DNA of 17,433 nt, from NCBI GenBank assembly GCA_021162505.1, contig JAGGYO010000122.1:1-17433 (forward strand), read 5' to 3'. Positions 8,261-15,611 of this stretch are shown in pieces (positions within the stretch are counted from its first letter, which is position 1; each line of letters starts with the position of its first letter). The notes under the pieces are model-generated. The model was not told where the DNA came from. It made no database searches and worked only from the letters and a program-made list of their open reading frames with translations. This DNA comes from a bacterium. Its GTDB lineage: Bacteria; AUK180. A program made the translations under genes and the position numbers.

Positions 8261-8624
8261 TTTTCCCTGATATGATCAATTTATTGACAAAATCTTCCGG
8301 ATCATCATATTCCTTCTGCCTTATTAAATTTATTAACATTGGAAGGTTAACTCCGGATATAACTGTTCCTCTCTCCCTTTTCATCACAATCATCTTTGCG
8401 ATAATATCCGGAGTTCCTCCCGGGATATCTGTAAAGAATATGGTCTCCTCATTAGAGATCATACTATTTAACAATTCATAATAGCTGTCTCTGCTCATAT
8501 CCTTTTTAAGTGGCACGGATATTACCTCATTACTTAAAGAGTCGCCCAACATATGCCTTAACACTTGGCTCAATGCATTACATAGATCTCCATGAGTTAA
8601 AATAAATATTTTAATTTTACTCAT
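8229..8624 (-). CDS. PTS system mannose-family IIA component
   Basis: This is a separate IIA protein of the mannose/fructose family (EIIA-Man fold), which receives phosphate from HPr. The N-terminal strand ends in FILTHGDL, with the active histidine at His11 under the start used here; FFTDIPGGTPDIIAKMI matches the second conserved loop. I place the start at the ATG at 8624, or the adjacent ATG at 8627, giving about 131 residues. An upstream in-frame ATG at 8687 would add 21 mostly basic residues unlike IIA proteins, lying inside the hprK coding sequence. The start overlaps the hprK end by 8 bases with little ribosome binding site, so translation is probably coupled to HprK. Confidence 0.92.
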   Translation of the reverse strand: MSKIKIFILTHGDLCNALSQVLRHMLGDSLSNEVISVPLKKDMSRDSYYELLNSMISNEETIFFTDIPGGTPDIIAKMIVMKRERGTVISGVNLPMLINLIRQKEYDDPEDFVNKLIISGKNGIQKFNNKD

Positions 8625-9621
8625 CATCCGCAATAAAAAAATATTTATCAATAACTTGTTTTTTCTGCGACTTATTGATATTTTCATTTATGGCATCCAC
8701 GGCGCCTTGACCCATGATCGTAGCAATATGAGTTAATGCAACAACTTCAATGAGATTAGCCAAATTTTTTGAATAAGTAACAGGGATCGTATATTTCGGG
8801 ATCTCAAGGTCAAGCAAATTTTCAAACTGGGGTTTTACCCTTATCCTATCAAAATTAGCATTGTCTATTTTATCTCCACTAACTAAATCTATAATGATCT
8901 CAACCCGTTTCTTTACCCTGATGGCTTCCACACCGAATAAATTTTTTATATTGATCAAACCAACACCGCGGGCTTCAATATGAAAAGCAAATGGAGAGTT
9001 ATTCAAACCGTATCCCGTTATGAATTCACCATTTCGATGAACAATAACAAGATCATCCGCGACCAATCGATGGCGCTTTTCCAGAAGATCAATTGCAAGT
9101 TCGCTTTTACCTATCCCGCTTTTTCCCCGGATCAAAATACCAATTCCAAAGACATCCATTAAAACACCGTGTATGGAAATTTTTTTTGCAAAAATAAAGT
9201 TTAAATAGCGTTCGATCTTATCTCTTGCATCCTTTCTCTTATCTCTGGTGTAGTAAAGTGGAAAGTTATATTCTCTAAATAGAGAAACATCCCTTTTTAA
9301 GGGTTTATGCCCGCAAATAACGAATAGGGGGACATTTAAATGCTTTATTGACTCTAAGAATCTCTTTTTTTCTTCAAAACTAAGTGAATAAAAATATGAA
9401 TTTTTACGATTCTCCAAGAGATATATCTGTCCGCTAACATGGTTCTTGAAAAATTTCAAAAAGAGTAGTCCCAGAGAACCGAATTCGGGGTACCTTATCC
9501 TTCTTTTTCCGGTACCTGAGGTCTTGGTAAGATCCTCTAAGGTTTCATAGCCTTCGAGATCGGAAACAAATTGTTTAATGGTAATACCATTATTATTATT
9601 TATTTTGTACAAATAATCCAT
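8617..9621 (-). CDS. hprK: HPr kinase/phosphorylase
   Basis: HprK phosphorylates and dephosphorylates HPr at Ser46 in response to energy and phosphate state, controlling PTS flux or regulators that bind P-Ser-HPr. The 334-residue protein has the family's N-terminal domain and a C-terminal kinase domain containing HG (151-152), the Walker A loop GKSGIGKS (166-173), LVADDLVIV with Asp189/Asp190, and the HprK signature IEARGVGLINIKNLFG (215-230). Length matches the usual 310-330. Its start lies 26 bases inside hpf; upstream AAGAAAGA is a weak ribosome binding site. The substrate HPr, with an intact Ser46, is encoded six genes downstream. In enteric bacteria the equivalent position after hpf holds ptsN; hprK here is the pattern seen in several other diderm lineages. 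Confidence 0.96.
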   Translation of the reverse strand: MDYLYKINNNNGITIKQFVSDLEGYETLEDLTKTSGTGKRRIRYPEFGSLGLLFLKFFKNHVSGQIYLLENRKNSYFYSLSFEEKKRFLESIKHLNVPLFVICGHKPLKRDVSLFREYNFPLYYTRDKRKDARDKIERYLNFIFAKKISIHGVLMDVFGIGILIRGKSGIGKSELAIDLLEKRHRLVADDLVIVHRNGEFITGYGLNNSPFAFHIEARGVGLINIKNLFGVEAIRVKKRVEIIIDLVSGDKIDNANFDRIRVKPQFENLLDLEIPKYTIPVTYSKNLANLIEVVALTHIATIMGQGAVDAINENINKSQKKQVIDKYFFIADDE

Positions 9622-10108
9622 AACGATCTTTCTTTTTAAATATTATATTTATTTTTCCTGTTTCGTCATTAACAAATGGATAAAAATCATATTTATTCTC
9701 ATCAAGCATCATTTTCGCTTCCTCTACCGGTATAGGTTTAATATTAATTAGATTTATTTCATATTCAACGGTATCTTCGCCGTCATCAATAGCAAATTCC
9801 AGATCCTTTAGAGACTTTTTTGACCTTCTTTCTTGTTTAATATCTTTCTCTTTAAAAATAACACGCTCCAATTTATCTATAATTTTATCAATAGCCTCTA
9901 GTGGCTGTTGACCCTGCTCTTTTAAGTGAAAGGTCTTTTTGCCGGTGATAAAACTTGTTTCAACGGTATAGCCGTTACCTTCATGCAAAACATTTGCATG
10001 TATGGTCACGGGAGAAGGAAACAACTTCTCAAATTTCATGACCTTCTTTTCAAAATAGCCCTTAATGTGATTTGTCACATGAAAATTACCATTGATAATT
10101 ACATCCAT
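9596..10108 (-). CDS. hpf: Ribosome hibernation promoting factor, long form
   Basis: This 170-residue protein has both domains of long HPF. Residues 1 to about 95 form the RaiA/S30AE ribosome-binding domain (starting MDVIINGNFHVTNHIKGYFEKK, with a basic helix at 76-97). Residues about 115-170 form the dimerising C-terminal domain with the conserved IKPIPVEEAKMMLDENKYDFYPFVN pattern (split here as IKPIPVEEAKMML and YDFYPFVND) and KKDRYGLF near the end. Long HPF joins two 70S ribosomes into inactive 100S particles in stationary phase. A strong AGGAGG stands before the ATG at 10108, and rpoN ends 9 bases upstream, reproducing the rpoN-hpf pair of proteobacteria. It is slightly shorter than typical long forms (about 180-190). 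Confidence 0.93.
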   Translation of the reverse strand: MDVIINGNFHVTNHIKGYFEKKVMKFEKLFPSPVTIHANVLHEGNGYTVETSFITGKKTFHLKEQGQQPLEAIDKIIDKLERVIFKEKDIKQERRSKKSLKDLEFAIDDGEDTVEYEINLINIKPIPVEEAKMMLDENKYDFYPFVNDETGKINIIFKKKDRYGLFVQNK

Positions 10109-10117
10109 ATATACCTC

Positions 10118-11521
10118 CTATTTTAGCTTCCTTTTTCGTATTGACTGCTTGGGTATTCCCAAGAGTTCTCTATACTTTGCAACAGTACGCCTTGCAATTG
10201 ATGTAACATACCGAGATCTCAATATTTCTACTATTTCCTGATCGCTGTAGACATGATCAGCTGTTTCATTCTCTATGATCTCTCTAATGTGATCTTTTAT
10301 TATCTTCGTAGAAATACTGGTTTCTTCCGTATCTCCTATTCCATGGGAAAAGAAATATTTTAATCTGTATATCCCTCTGGGCGTTTGAACATACTTGTTT
10401 CTTGTAATTCTACTTACCGTTGACTCATGCATTCCTGTTATCTCAGCTATCTCTTTTAGTTTAAGCGGCTTTATACCTTTCAGTCCGACCTTGAGAAAAT
10501 CCTTTTGTATTTCAAAGATGGCTTTTGTGATTAAATATATGGATTCTCTCCTTTGATAGATGCCTTTTAGAAGAAATCTTGCATTTTCATATTTACCTCT
10601 CATACGGTTTACCTGGCTTTTGGAAAAAAATTTTTTATTATTGATCTCTTCATAAAGGGAATGGTTCAATTTATAATGGTTAAGATCACCATCCGTAACA
10701 ATCACAATAATTTTATCCTCATTATTGAGAAAAACGATAGCATCAACAGCAACCATGGGTGTTATCATATCTTGGTATTGTCTTCCCGGATATATTTCAA
10801 ATTCTTTTATTGAAAATATAAGTTTTTTTACCTCATCCTCGTCCAATTCTTCACTCTTTGCAATATTCTCATACCGCAGATGTAGGACATCGTCCCAATA
10901 ATTGTTAATGATATTATATCTTTCAGATTCACCTTCAAGGGCTTTCATCTGAATTAATAGTGCTTCTTTTGAATTATATGAAGCGCAACCCATGGGTTCC
11001 AAGTTCATTATTTTTCGTCGGATGACCTCTATCTTATCTTTTGTAATATCATCGTATTTCCTTTTGAGGTCCAGATAAATATCGTAGACGGAAAATTGAA
11101 GGAAGCCCTGTTCATTCAAACTGCTGATAATATAATAAGAGATCTCTTTTTCCTCATCGTTTTCCATTATCACATCAATTTGTTCTTTCAGCTTTTCTTC
11201 CAAGGTAACACCCTGTCTGAGAGTGTTTTCAATAACATTATCCTCTTCCCTATTGGTATCAGTTTCATTATAATAATCATCTATATAGTCATAGTCAACA
11301 TCGGGTTCATTTTTTTCACTTCTATCTATTTCCTTTCCCATCATATCATAATTATCCGTCCTTGCTTCTTCCTCCAGGAAAGGATTGACTTCCAATTCTT
11401 CTTTTAATTCATCTTTTAATTCCAAGGTCGTAAGTTCCAATAATTTCATGGTTTGTATGAGTTGAGGACTTAACCTTAATTCTTGTTTTAATACATTTCT
11501 AATATTGAGGTTAAGATTCAT
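10118..11521 (-). CDS. rpoN: RNA polymerase sigma-54 factor
   Basis: Sigma-54 directs RNA polymerase to -24/-12 promoters that need AAA+ activator proteins. Region I is visible at the N-terminus (LRLSPQLIQTMKLLELTTLE), followed by an acidic region II with a DYDYIDDYY-like stretch. The core-binding region follows, then the DNA-binding helix-turn-helix LKEIAEITGMHESTVSRITR (from about residue 355), and the diagnostic RpoN box ARRTVAKYRE (443-452) near the end. I use the ATG at 11521 (467 residues), which matches other family N-termini. A GTG at 11536, overlapping the last base of the lptB stop, would add five residues. No sigma-54 activator is encoded in the window. Position between lptB and hpf is the conserved one. 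Confidence 0.96.
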   Translation of the reverse strand: MNLNLNIRNVLKQELRLSPQLIQTMKLLELTTLELKDELKEELEVNPFLEEEARTDNYDMMGKEIDRSEKNEPDVDYDYIDDYYNETDTNREEDNVIENTLRQGVTLEEKLKEQIDVIMENDEEKEISYYIISSLNEQGFLQFSVYDIYLDLKRKYDDITKDKIEVIRRKIMNLEPMGCASYNSKEALLIQMKALEGESERYNIINNYWDDVLHLRYENIAKSEELDEDEVKKLIFSIKEFEIYPGRQYQDMITPMVAVDAIVFLNNEDKIIVIVTDGDLNHYKLNHSLYEEINNKKFFSKSQVNRMRGKYENARFLLKGIYQRRESIYLITKAIFEIQKDFLKVGLKGIKPLKLKEIAEITGMHESTVSRITRNKYVQTPRGIYRLKYFFSHGIGDTEETSISTKIIKDHIREIIENETADHVYSDQEIVEILRSRYVTSIARRTVAKYRELLGIPKQSIRKRKLK

Positions 11522-11535
11522 TTTTTTATTTTCCA

Positions 11536-12270
11536 CTAATTTGTAAAATTCTCTCCCAGATAGATCTTTCTTACTAAGGGATCATTAATGAGGTCATTCT
11601 TATTACCGCTTTTCAATATCTGTCCTTCGTATATTATATAAGAAAAGTCCGTAATTTTCAAGGTCTCTCGAACATTATGATCGGTGATCAATATGCCGAT
11701 ATCTCTTTTACTTAATGCTAATACCAGTTTTTGGAGCTCTTCGATTGATTTTGGATCAACACCTGTAAAAGGTTCGTCCAATAATATGAATTTAGGAGTA
11801 GTGGCTAATGCGCGGGCGATTTCTACTCTTCTTGTTTCTCCACCGGATAATTGGTTCCCTTTATTTTTCACCAAATGGGAAATGGAAAATTCCTCTAATA
11901 GTTTTTCAACCCTCTCTTTCCTTTTGCTCTTTTTAGGTTCATTGTATTCCACTATTGCCATTATATTGTCCCAAACGGTAAGATTTCTAAATATGGATTT
12001 TTCTTGGGGAAGATAGGTAATACCCATTTGCGCCCTTTTATAAATAGGGTATTTCGAAACATTTTCTCCGTTAATAAATATCTCCCCTCCGTTGGGCTTT
12101 ATCAGTCCGACGATCATATAAAAGGATGTTGTCTTTCCTGCTCCATTTGGACCTAATAACCCAATGATCTGGCCCTGCTTCAATGTTATTGAAACATCTT
12201 TTACAACTATTTTGCCCTTATATATCTTCTTCAGATTCTTTGCTTCTAAAACTTTACTTTTCTTTTCCAT
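11536..12270 (-). CDS. lptB: LPS export ABC transporter ATPase
   Basis: LptB is the cytoplasmic ATPase of the LptB2FG(C) complex that extracts LPS from the inner membrane and pushes it along the Lpt bridge. The 244-residue protein shows Walker A GPNGAGKT (40-47), the Q-loop at Gln89 within YLPQEKSIFRNLTVWDNI, which is characteristic of LptB, signature LSGGE (141-145), Walker B FILLDE (161-166) and switch His198. Length equals E. coli LptB (241). GGCGGAG stands seven bases before the ATG at 12270. The gene overlaps the end of the LptC-like gene by 17 bases and abuts rpoN. LptF and LptG are not in the window. Confidence 0.95.
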   Translation of the reverse strand: MEKKSKVLEAKNLKKIYKGKIVVKDVSITLKQGQIIGLLGPNGAGKTTSFYMIVGLIKPNGGEIFINGENVSKYPIYKRAQMGITYLPQEKSIFRNLTVWDNIMAIVEYNEPKKSKRKERVEKLLEEFSISHLVKNKGNQLSGGETRRVEIARALATTPKFILLDEPFTGVDPKSIEELQKLVLALSKRDIGILITDHNVRETLKITDFSYIIYEGQILKSGNKNDLINDPLVRKIYLGENFTN

Positions 12271-12771
12271 TATTATTCTCCGCCAGCAATATTAATTTAT
12301 TGATCTTCTTAATATGTATATTAATAAAATTATCATCACTTGTCAAGTCCACGCCATAAATTGTGGTTTTCTTTGAGTTCTCGTAAAGAGTAAATTCTCC
12401 TTCTATAGTGATCTCATGCTTGAACATATCATAAAAAAGAGATTTACAATAAAGCTCATGATCCGCATCTTTATAGACAACATTTCTTTTTAATTTCATA
12501 TATTTTTTTTCAACCATTTCCCCGTGATCACCCCGAAGTGTTTTACCGGTATTGAATTTAATTTTTACATTATTCCCGATAAGCTTATCTTTTTTTATTT
12601 CAAGTGAATCTCCGAAATATGACCAAAGAGATGTTTGTCCTTTGCTTGCCGTGATCTGTATATTTTGTATATAATAATCGGCTTTTATTAAAGAATGCGC
12701 GGGTATTTTTCGTTTTTTACACCCATAGTTGAAAAGTAGTATTAGAACAAAAAAAAAATTCTAATTTTCAT
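12254..12771 (-). pseudogene. lptC: LptC-like LPS transport protein with a frame break at a T10 tract
   Basis: A start ATG at 12771, preceded by AAGGTAG and overlapping the last codons of kdsC, begins MKIRIFF and then enters a run of ten T (12758-12749). Read as is, it stops after nine residues. With one extra T the frame continues without a stop for 172 residues to 12254. The N-terminus is then MKIRIFFFVLILLFNYGC, a membrane anchor with an imperfect lipobox-like Cys18, followed by a beta-repeat domain of the OstA/LptC kind (for example GDSLEIKKDKLIGNNVKI and GEFTLYENSKKTTIYGVDL). Removing two T also works. Without the repair, only the last 87 codons from ATG 12517 look like an ORF, and that ATG lacks the anchor. 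Location between kdsC and lptB is that of lptC. It could be sequence error, phase variation, slippage-dependent expression or real decay. Confidence 0.75.
12749..12758 (-). repeat. T10 homopolymer at codon 5-8 of the LptC-like gene
   Basis: Ten consecutive T on the coding (minus) strand interrupt the frame between the coupled start codon at 12771 and the open body of the gene. Eight or eleven T would give a full-length product; nine or ten give an early stop. Such tracts are prone to polymerase slippage in replication and transcription, and to base-calling errors. Confidence 0.9.
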
Positions 12772-13234
12772 TTACTACCTTATCAATAATATACCTTAGA
12801 ACCCCTTGACCGCCATTCAAGGGTATAATGAGATCTGAATGGGCTCTGGCACTTTCGTGGGCGTCCTGAGGGCAGGCAAAAAATAATTTTTCCCTTACAA
12901 TAAGATCCGGAATATCATCACCGATAAAAACAGCATTTGACCTTTTGAGTTTTTCTTTTTTCAATATTTCTTCAACAATAACCAATTTACTTCTACCATT
13001 TGAATATATATATCCCACACTTAATTCTTCTGCCCTGATCCTGGAAGCATAATCATCTCTTCCTGTGATCCAGTATATTTTTATTCCCTGTTTAACGGCC
13101 ATGACAATACCTTGCCCATCACGGGTAGAAAAAGTTTTACCATAAATACCATTATTGAAGATCATCAAAGATCCGTTCGTTAGAACACCGTCAATATCAC
13201 TAAAAATAATTTTAATATCATGCCATTTGATCAT
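12761..13234 (-). CDS. kdsC: 3-deoxy-D-manno-octulosonate 8-phosphate phosphatase
   Basis: KdsC removes phosphate from Kdo-8-phosphate, the last step before CMP-activation of Kdo for the LPS inner core. The 157-residue protein is a cap-less C0 HAD phosphatase with FSDIDGVLTNG (nucleophile Asp13, acid/base Asp15), the ITGR motif (56-59), Lys in the GRSK segment, and the metal-binding GDDIPDL (105-111). Length is at the short end of the family (about 160-190). The ATG at 13234 makes an ATGA overlap with the preceding ABC ATPase gene; its own 3' end contains the start codon of the LptC-like gene. The kdsC-lptC-lptB-rpoN order supports the assignment. Confidence 0.94.
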   Translation of the reverse strand: MIKWHDIKIIFSDIDGVLTNGSLMIFNNGIYGKTFSTRDGQGIVMAVKQGIKIYWITGRDDYASRIRAEELSVGYIYSNGRSKLVIVEEILKKEKLKRSNAVFIGDDIPDLIVREKLFFACPQDAHESARAHSDLIIPLNGGQGVLRYIIDKVVNEN

Positions 13235-14337
13235 ACTATAGTTTCTTCCGTCTCCTTATCAAAAAAATGTACCATCTCCATATCAATAACAATTTCAACG
13301 ATATCCCCTAATTTTAATTGAACCTTGGGATTTAATTTTCCTATGAACGAGTTGGATTTTGTTTTGAAATATATATATATTTCCGAACCCATGGGTTCTA
13401 TTACATCAACGGTTGCTTTCATTATGGTATTTACTTTGGCATCGGGAACAAATATTTTGTCATCAACATGCTCAGGTCTAAATCCGAAGATTATTTCTTT
13501 GTCTATATAGCTCTCCAGTTTATCCATATGATGTTTAAATAATTGCAATTGGACACCACCGTCATTCACAAAGAAAAGATCCGTCCCTTTTTTTATAATC
13601 CTGCCATTCATGAAGTTCATTGACGGAGAACCGATAAAATCCGCTACGAACTTATTTTTTGGATTATTATACATAGTTATTGGATCGGCAACTTGAACGA
13701 TTTCGCCATCATTCATTATGACTATCTGATCTCCCATGGTCATGGCTTCCATCTGATCATGGGTAACATAGATCATTGTGGTTTTTAATTTATTATGCAG
13801 TTTTTGAATTTCGGTTCTCATTTGTACTCTCAATTTTGCATCTAAATTTGAAAGAGGTTCATCAAATAGAAAAACATTGGGTTTTCTAACAATAGCACGG
13901 CCCACTGCAACTCTTTGTCGTTGACCACCTGAAAGGGTCTTGGGTTTTTTATCTAATAAATAGGTGATCCCCAATATCTCCGCAGCCGATTTAACCCTAT
14001 CTACTATTTGTTGTTTGGGATATTTTCTTAGTTTCAAACCAAATGCCATGTTTTCATAAACGGTCATATGGGGATAAAGAGCATAATTCTGAAAAACCAT
14101 TGCTATATTTCTATCTTTCGGAGAAATATTATTTACTACTTTGTCATCAATATATATTTTGCCTGCTGTAACTTCTTCAAGACCCGCGATCATTCTTAAT
14201 GTAGTCGTTTTACCGCACCCTGACGGACCAACGATTACGGTGAATTTTTTATCGAACATTTCTATATTTATATCTTTTACTGCATTAAATCCGTTATCAT
14301 AAGTTTTGCCTACATTCTCGAAAACTACTTTTCCCAT
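13231..14337 (-). CDS. Sugar-type ABC transporter ATP-binding protein (MsmX/UgpC/MalK group)
   Basis: This 368-residue ATPase belongs to the CUT1 sugar importer group. The nucleotide-binding domain has Walker A GPSGCGKT (37-44), Q-loop Gln83 in MVFQNYALYPHMTVYEN, signature LSGGQ (135-139), Walker B FLFDE (156-160) and switch His193 within VTHDQMEA. Residues about 235-368 form the MalK/UgpC-type regulatory OB/TOBE region, including FGFRPEHV. No permease or binding protein gene lies nearby, so it resembles the shared ATPases MsmX/MsmK that energise several oligosaccharide importers; that is inference. AGAGGAG precedes the ATG at 14337. It overlaps folC by 13 bases and kdsC by 4, an unusual place for a sugar ATPase. 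An exact substrate cannot be given. Confidence 0.9.
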   Translation of the reverse strand: MGKVVFENVGKTYDNGFNAVKDINIEMFDKKFTVIVGPSGCGKTTTLRMIAGLEEVTAGKIYIDDKVVNNISPKDRNIAMVFQNYALYPHMTVYENMAFGLKLRKYPKQQIVDRVKSAAEILGITYLLDKKPKTLSGGQRQRVAVGRAIVRKPNVFLFDEPLSNLDAKLRVQMRTEIQKLHNKLKTTMIYVTHDQMEAMTMGDQIVIMNDGEIVQVADPITMYNNPKNKFVADFIGSPSMNFMNGRIIKKGTDLFFVNDGGVQLQLFKHHMDKLESYIDKEIIFGFRPEHVDDKIFVPDAKVNTIMKATVDVIEPMGSEIYIYFKTKSNSFIGKLNPKVQLKLGDIVEIVIDMEMVHFFDKETEETIV

Positions 14338-15611
14338 AGATCACTCCTCTTTAAAAAATCGCCTACTAAATATAATGAACCGGTGCATAATAAAAAATCC
14401 TCTTTTCTCATTTTCAAATGTAATATTTCCATAGCATTCTCTAACTTATTGAATATGATAAATTTTTTTGCATTTTTTTTCAAGTATGGAAGGTAATCTT
14501 TTAACTCTCTTGCTCGCTCCGTTTCAAAATCTGTAATATACACAATATCAAAAAGCGGGAAAAGATCTGAAGAGACGCGTGAAAGGGCTTTTTTCTTGAC
14601 CATACCGAAAAGTAGATATTTTTTTCCTATTTTATTCTTGGAATATATTGTTTTTATAGTTTTTTTCAATGATATTGAAGCAGAGCTATTGTGACAACCA
14701 TCCACATATATAAGGGGATTATGAGAAAACAATGTCATGCGTCCCTTCCATATAATGTTTTTCAATCCATTTCTTAGTGTTTCAGTGGAAAGATCTTTAA
14801 AAATATTCAAATAACCGTTAAGGGCTAATTTTAAATTACGGAGTTGATGATCGCCCAAGAGAGGATAAGTGAGATTTTTGTAACTTTTTCCTTTTACACT
14901 GATATCTAATTTTTGGTATTTTAATGTTTCAACATTTTTTTTAATGATAATTTTATTTTCTATACCATATATACCACCACGCCGCAAGCCTTCATGTATT
15001 ATAGTATTCCTAATTCTACTCGAAGGTTCACCGGTAATAAAGAGATGTCCTTTTTTAACAATACCGCATTTTTCTATTGCGATCTTTGTTTTGGTATTTC
15101 CCAATAAACGCTTATGTTCTATATCTATCATGGTAATGATGGATATTATAGGTATAACAATATTCGTAGCATCCAATCGGCCGCCAAGACCTACTTCCAG
15201 AATAGCATAATCCACTTTTTCCCGTGAAAAATATAGAAAAGCTACCATGGTCGATATTTCAAAAAATGATGGCTCTATGTCTATTTCCCTTGATCTTTTA
15301 GTTATCATATTTATATATTTTTTTAATATTTCATCATCAATATCTTTTTGATCAATTCGAAATCGTTCATTATAATTTACTAAATGGGGAGAAGTGAACA
15401 GACCCACTTTATAGCCACTGGATATGAGCAAAGATTCTAAAATTGCCGAGACAGAGCCCTTACCATTAGTGCCGGTAATATGGATGACCTTTAGTTCTTT
15501 TTGCGGATCAGAAAAAGCACGGGCTAATTTCTTTATATTATTTAAATTGTACTTGATCTCGCCTTGTTTTTTTTGATATAGATTTTCTAATGTACTTCCA
15601 TCAATTCCCAT
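14325..15611 (-). CDS. folC: Folylpolyglutamate synthase/dihydrofolate synthase
   Basis: FolC adds glutamate to dihydropteroate and/or extends the polyglutamate tail of folates. The 428-residue Mur-ligase-type protein has the P-loop HITGTNGKGSV (44-54), TSPHLVNYNERF, the conserved LEVGLGGRLDATN (138-150), and the loop LLGNTKTKIAIEKCGIVKKG containing the lysine (Lys181) commonly carbamylated. In the C-terminal domain DGCHNSSAS replaces the usual DGAHNPxA. Length fits the family (420-440). The start ATG at 15611 lies inside the end of accD (11-base overlap) without a clear ribosome binding site, suggesting coupling. The accD-folC pairing is conserved in proteobacteria. Whether it has one or both activities cannot be told. 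Confidence 0.94.
   Translation of the reverse strand: MGIDGSTLENLYQKKQGEIKYNLNNIKKLARAFSDPQKELKVIHITGTNGKGSVSAILESLLISSGYKVGLFTSPHLVNYNERFRIDQKDIDDEILKKYINMITKRSREIDIEPSFFEISTMVAFLYFSREKVDYAILEVGLGGRLDATNIVIPIISIITMIDIEHKRLLGNTKTKIAIEKCGIVKKGHLFITGEPSSRIRNTIIHEGLRRGGIYGIENKIIIKKNVETLKYQKLDISVKGKSYKNLTYPLLGDHQLRNLKLALNGYLNIFKDLSTETLRNGLKNIIWKGRMTLFSHNPLIYVDGCHNSSASISLKKTIKTIYSKNKIGKKYLLFGMVKKKALSRVSSDLFPLFDIVYITDFETERARELKDYLPYLKKNAKKFIIFNKLENAMEILHLKMRKEDFLLCTGSLYLVGDFLKRSDLWEK

Noticed and set aside
8511..8526. A sigma-54-like site, TGGCACGGATATTACC, on the plus strand
   Set aside because: The -24 half is good but the -12 half lacks TTGC, it faces away from all genes in the window, and it lies within the IIA coding sequence.
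8625..8687. A longer N-terminus for the IIA protein starting at 8687
   Set aside because: The extra 21 residues lie inside hprK, are basic and unlike IIA proteins, and the conserved strand with the active histidine begins right after the ATG at 8624.
11522..11536. GTG start for rpoN overlapping the lptB stop
   Set aside because: It is possible, but the purine-rich GGGAG upstream is too far away and the ATG at 11521 gives an N-terminus like other sigma-54 proteins. It is kept only as an alternative.
12254..12517. A free-standing 87-residue gene
   Set aside because: The frame is open and coding-like for 82 codons upstream of its ATG, back to the T10 tract, and the sequence is the second half of an OstA-like domain, so it is part of the longer broken gene.
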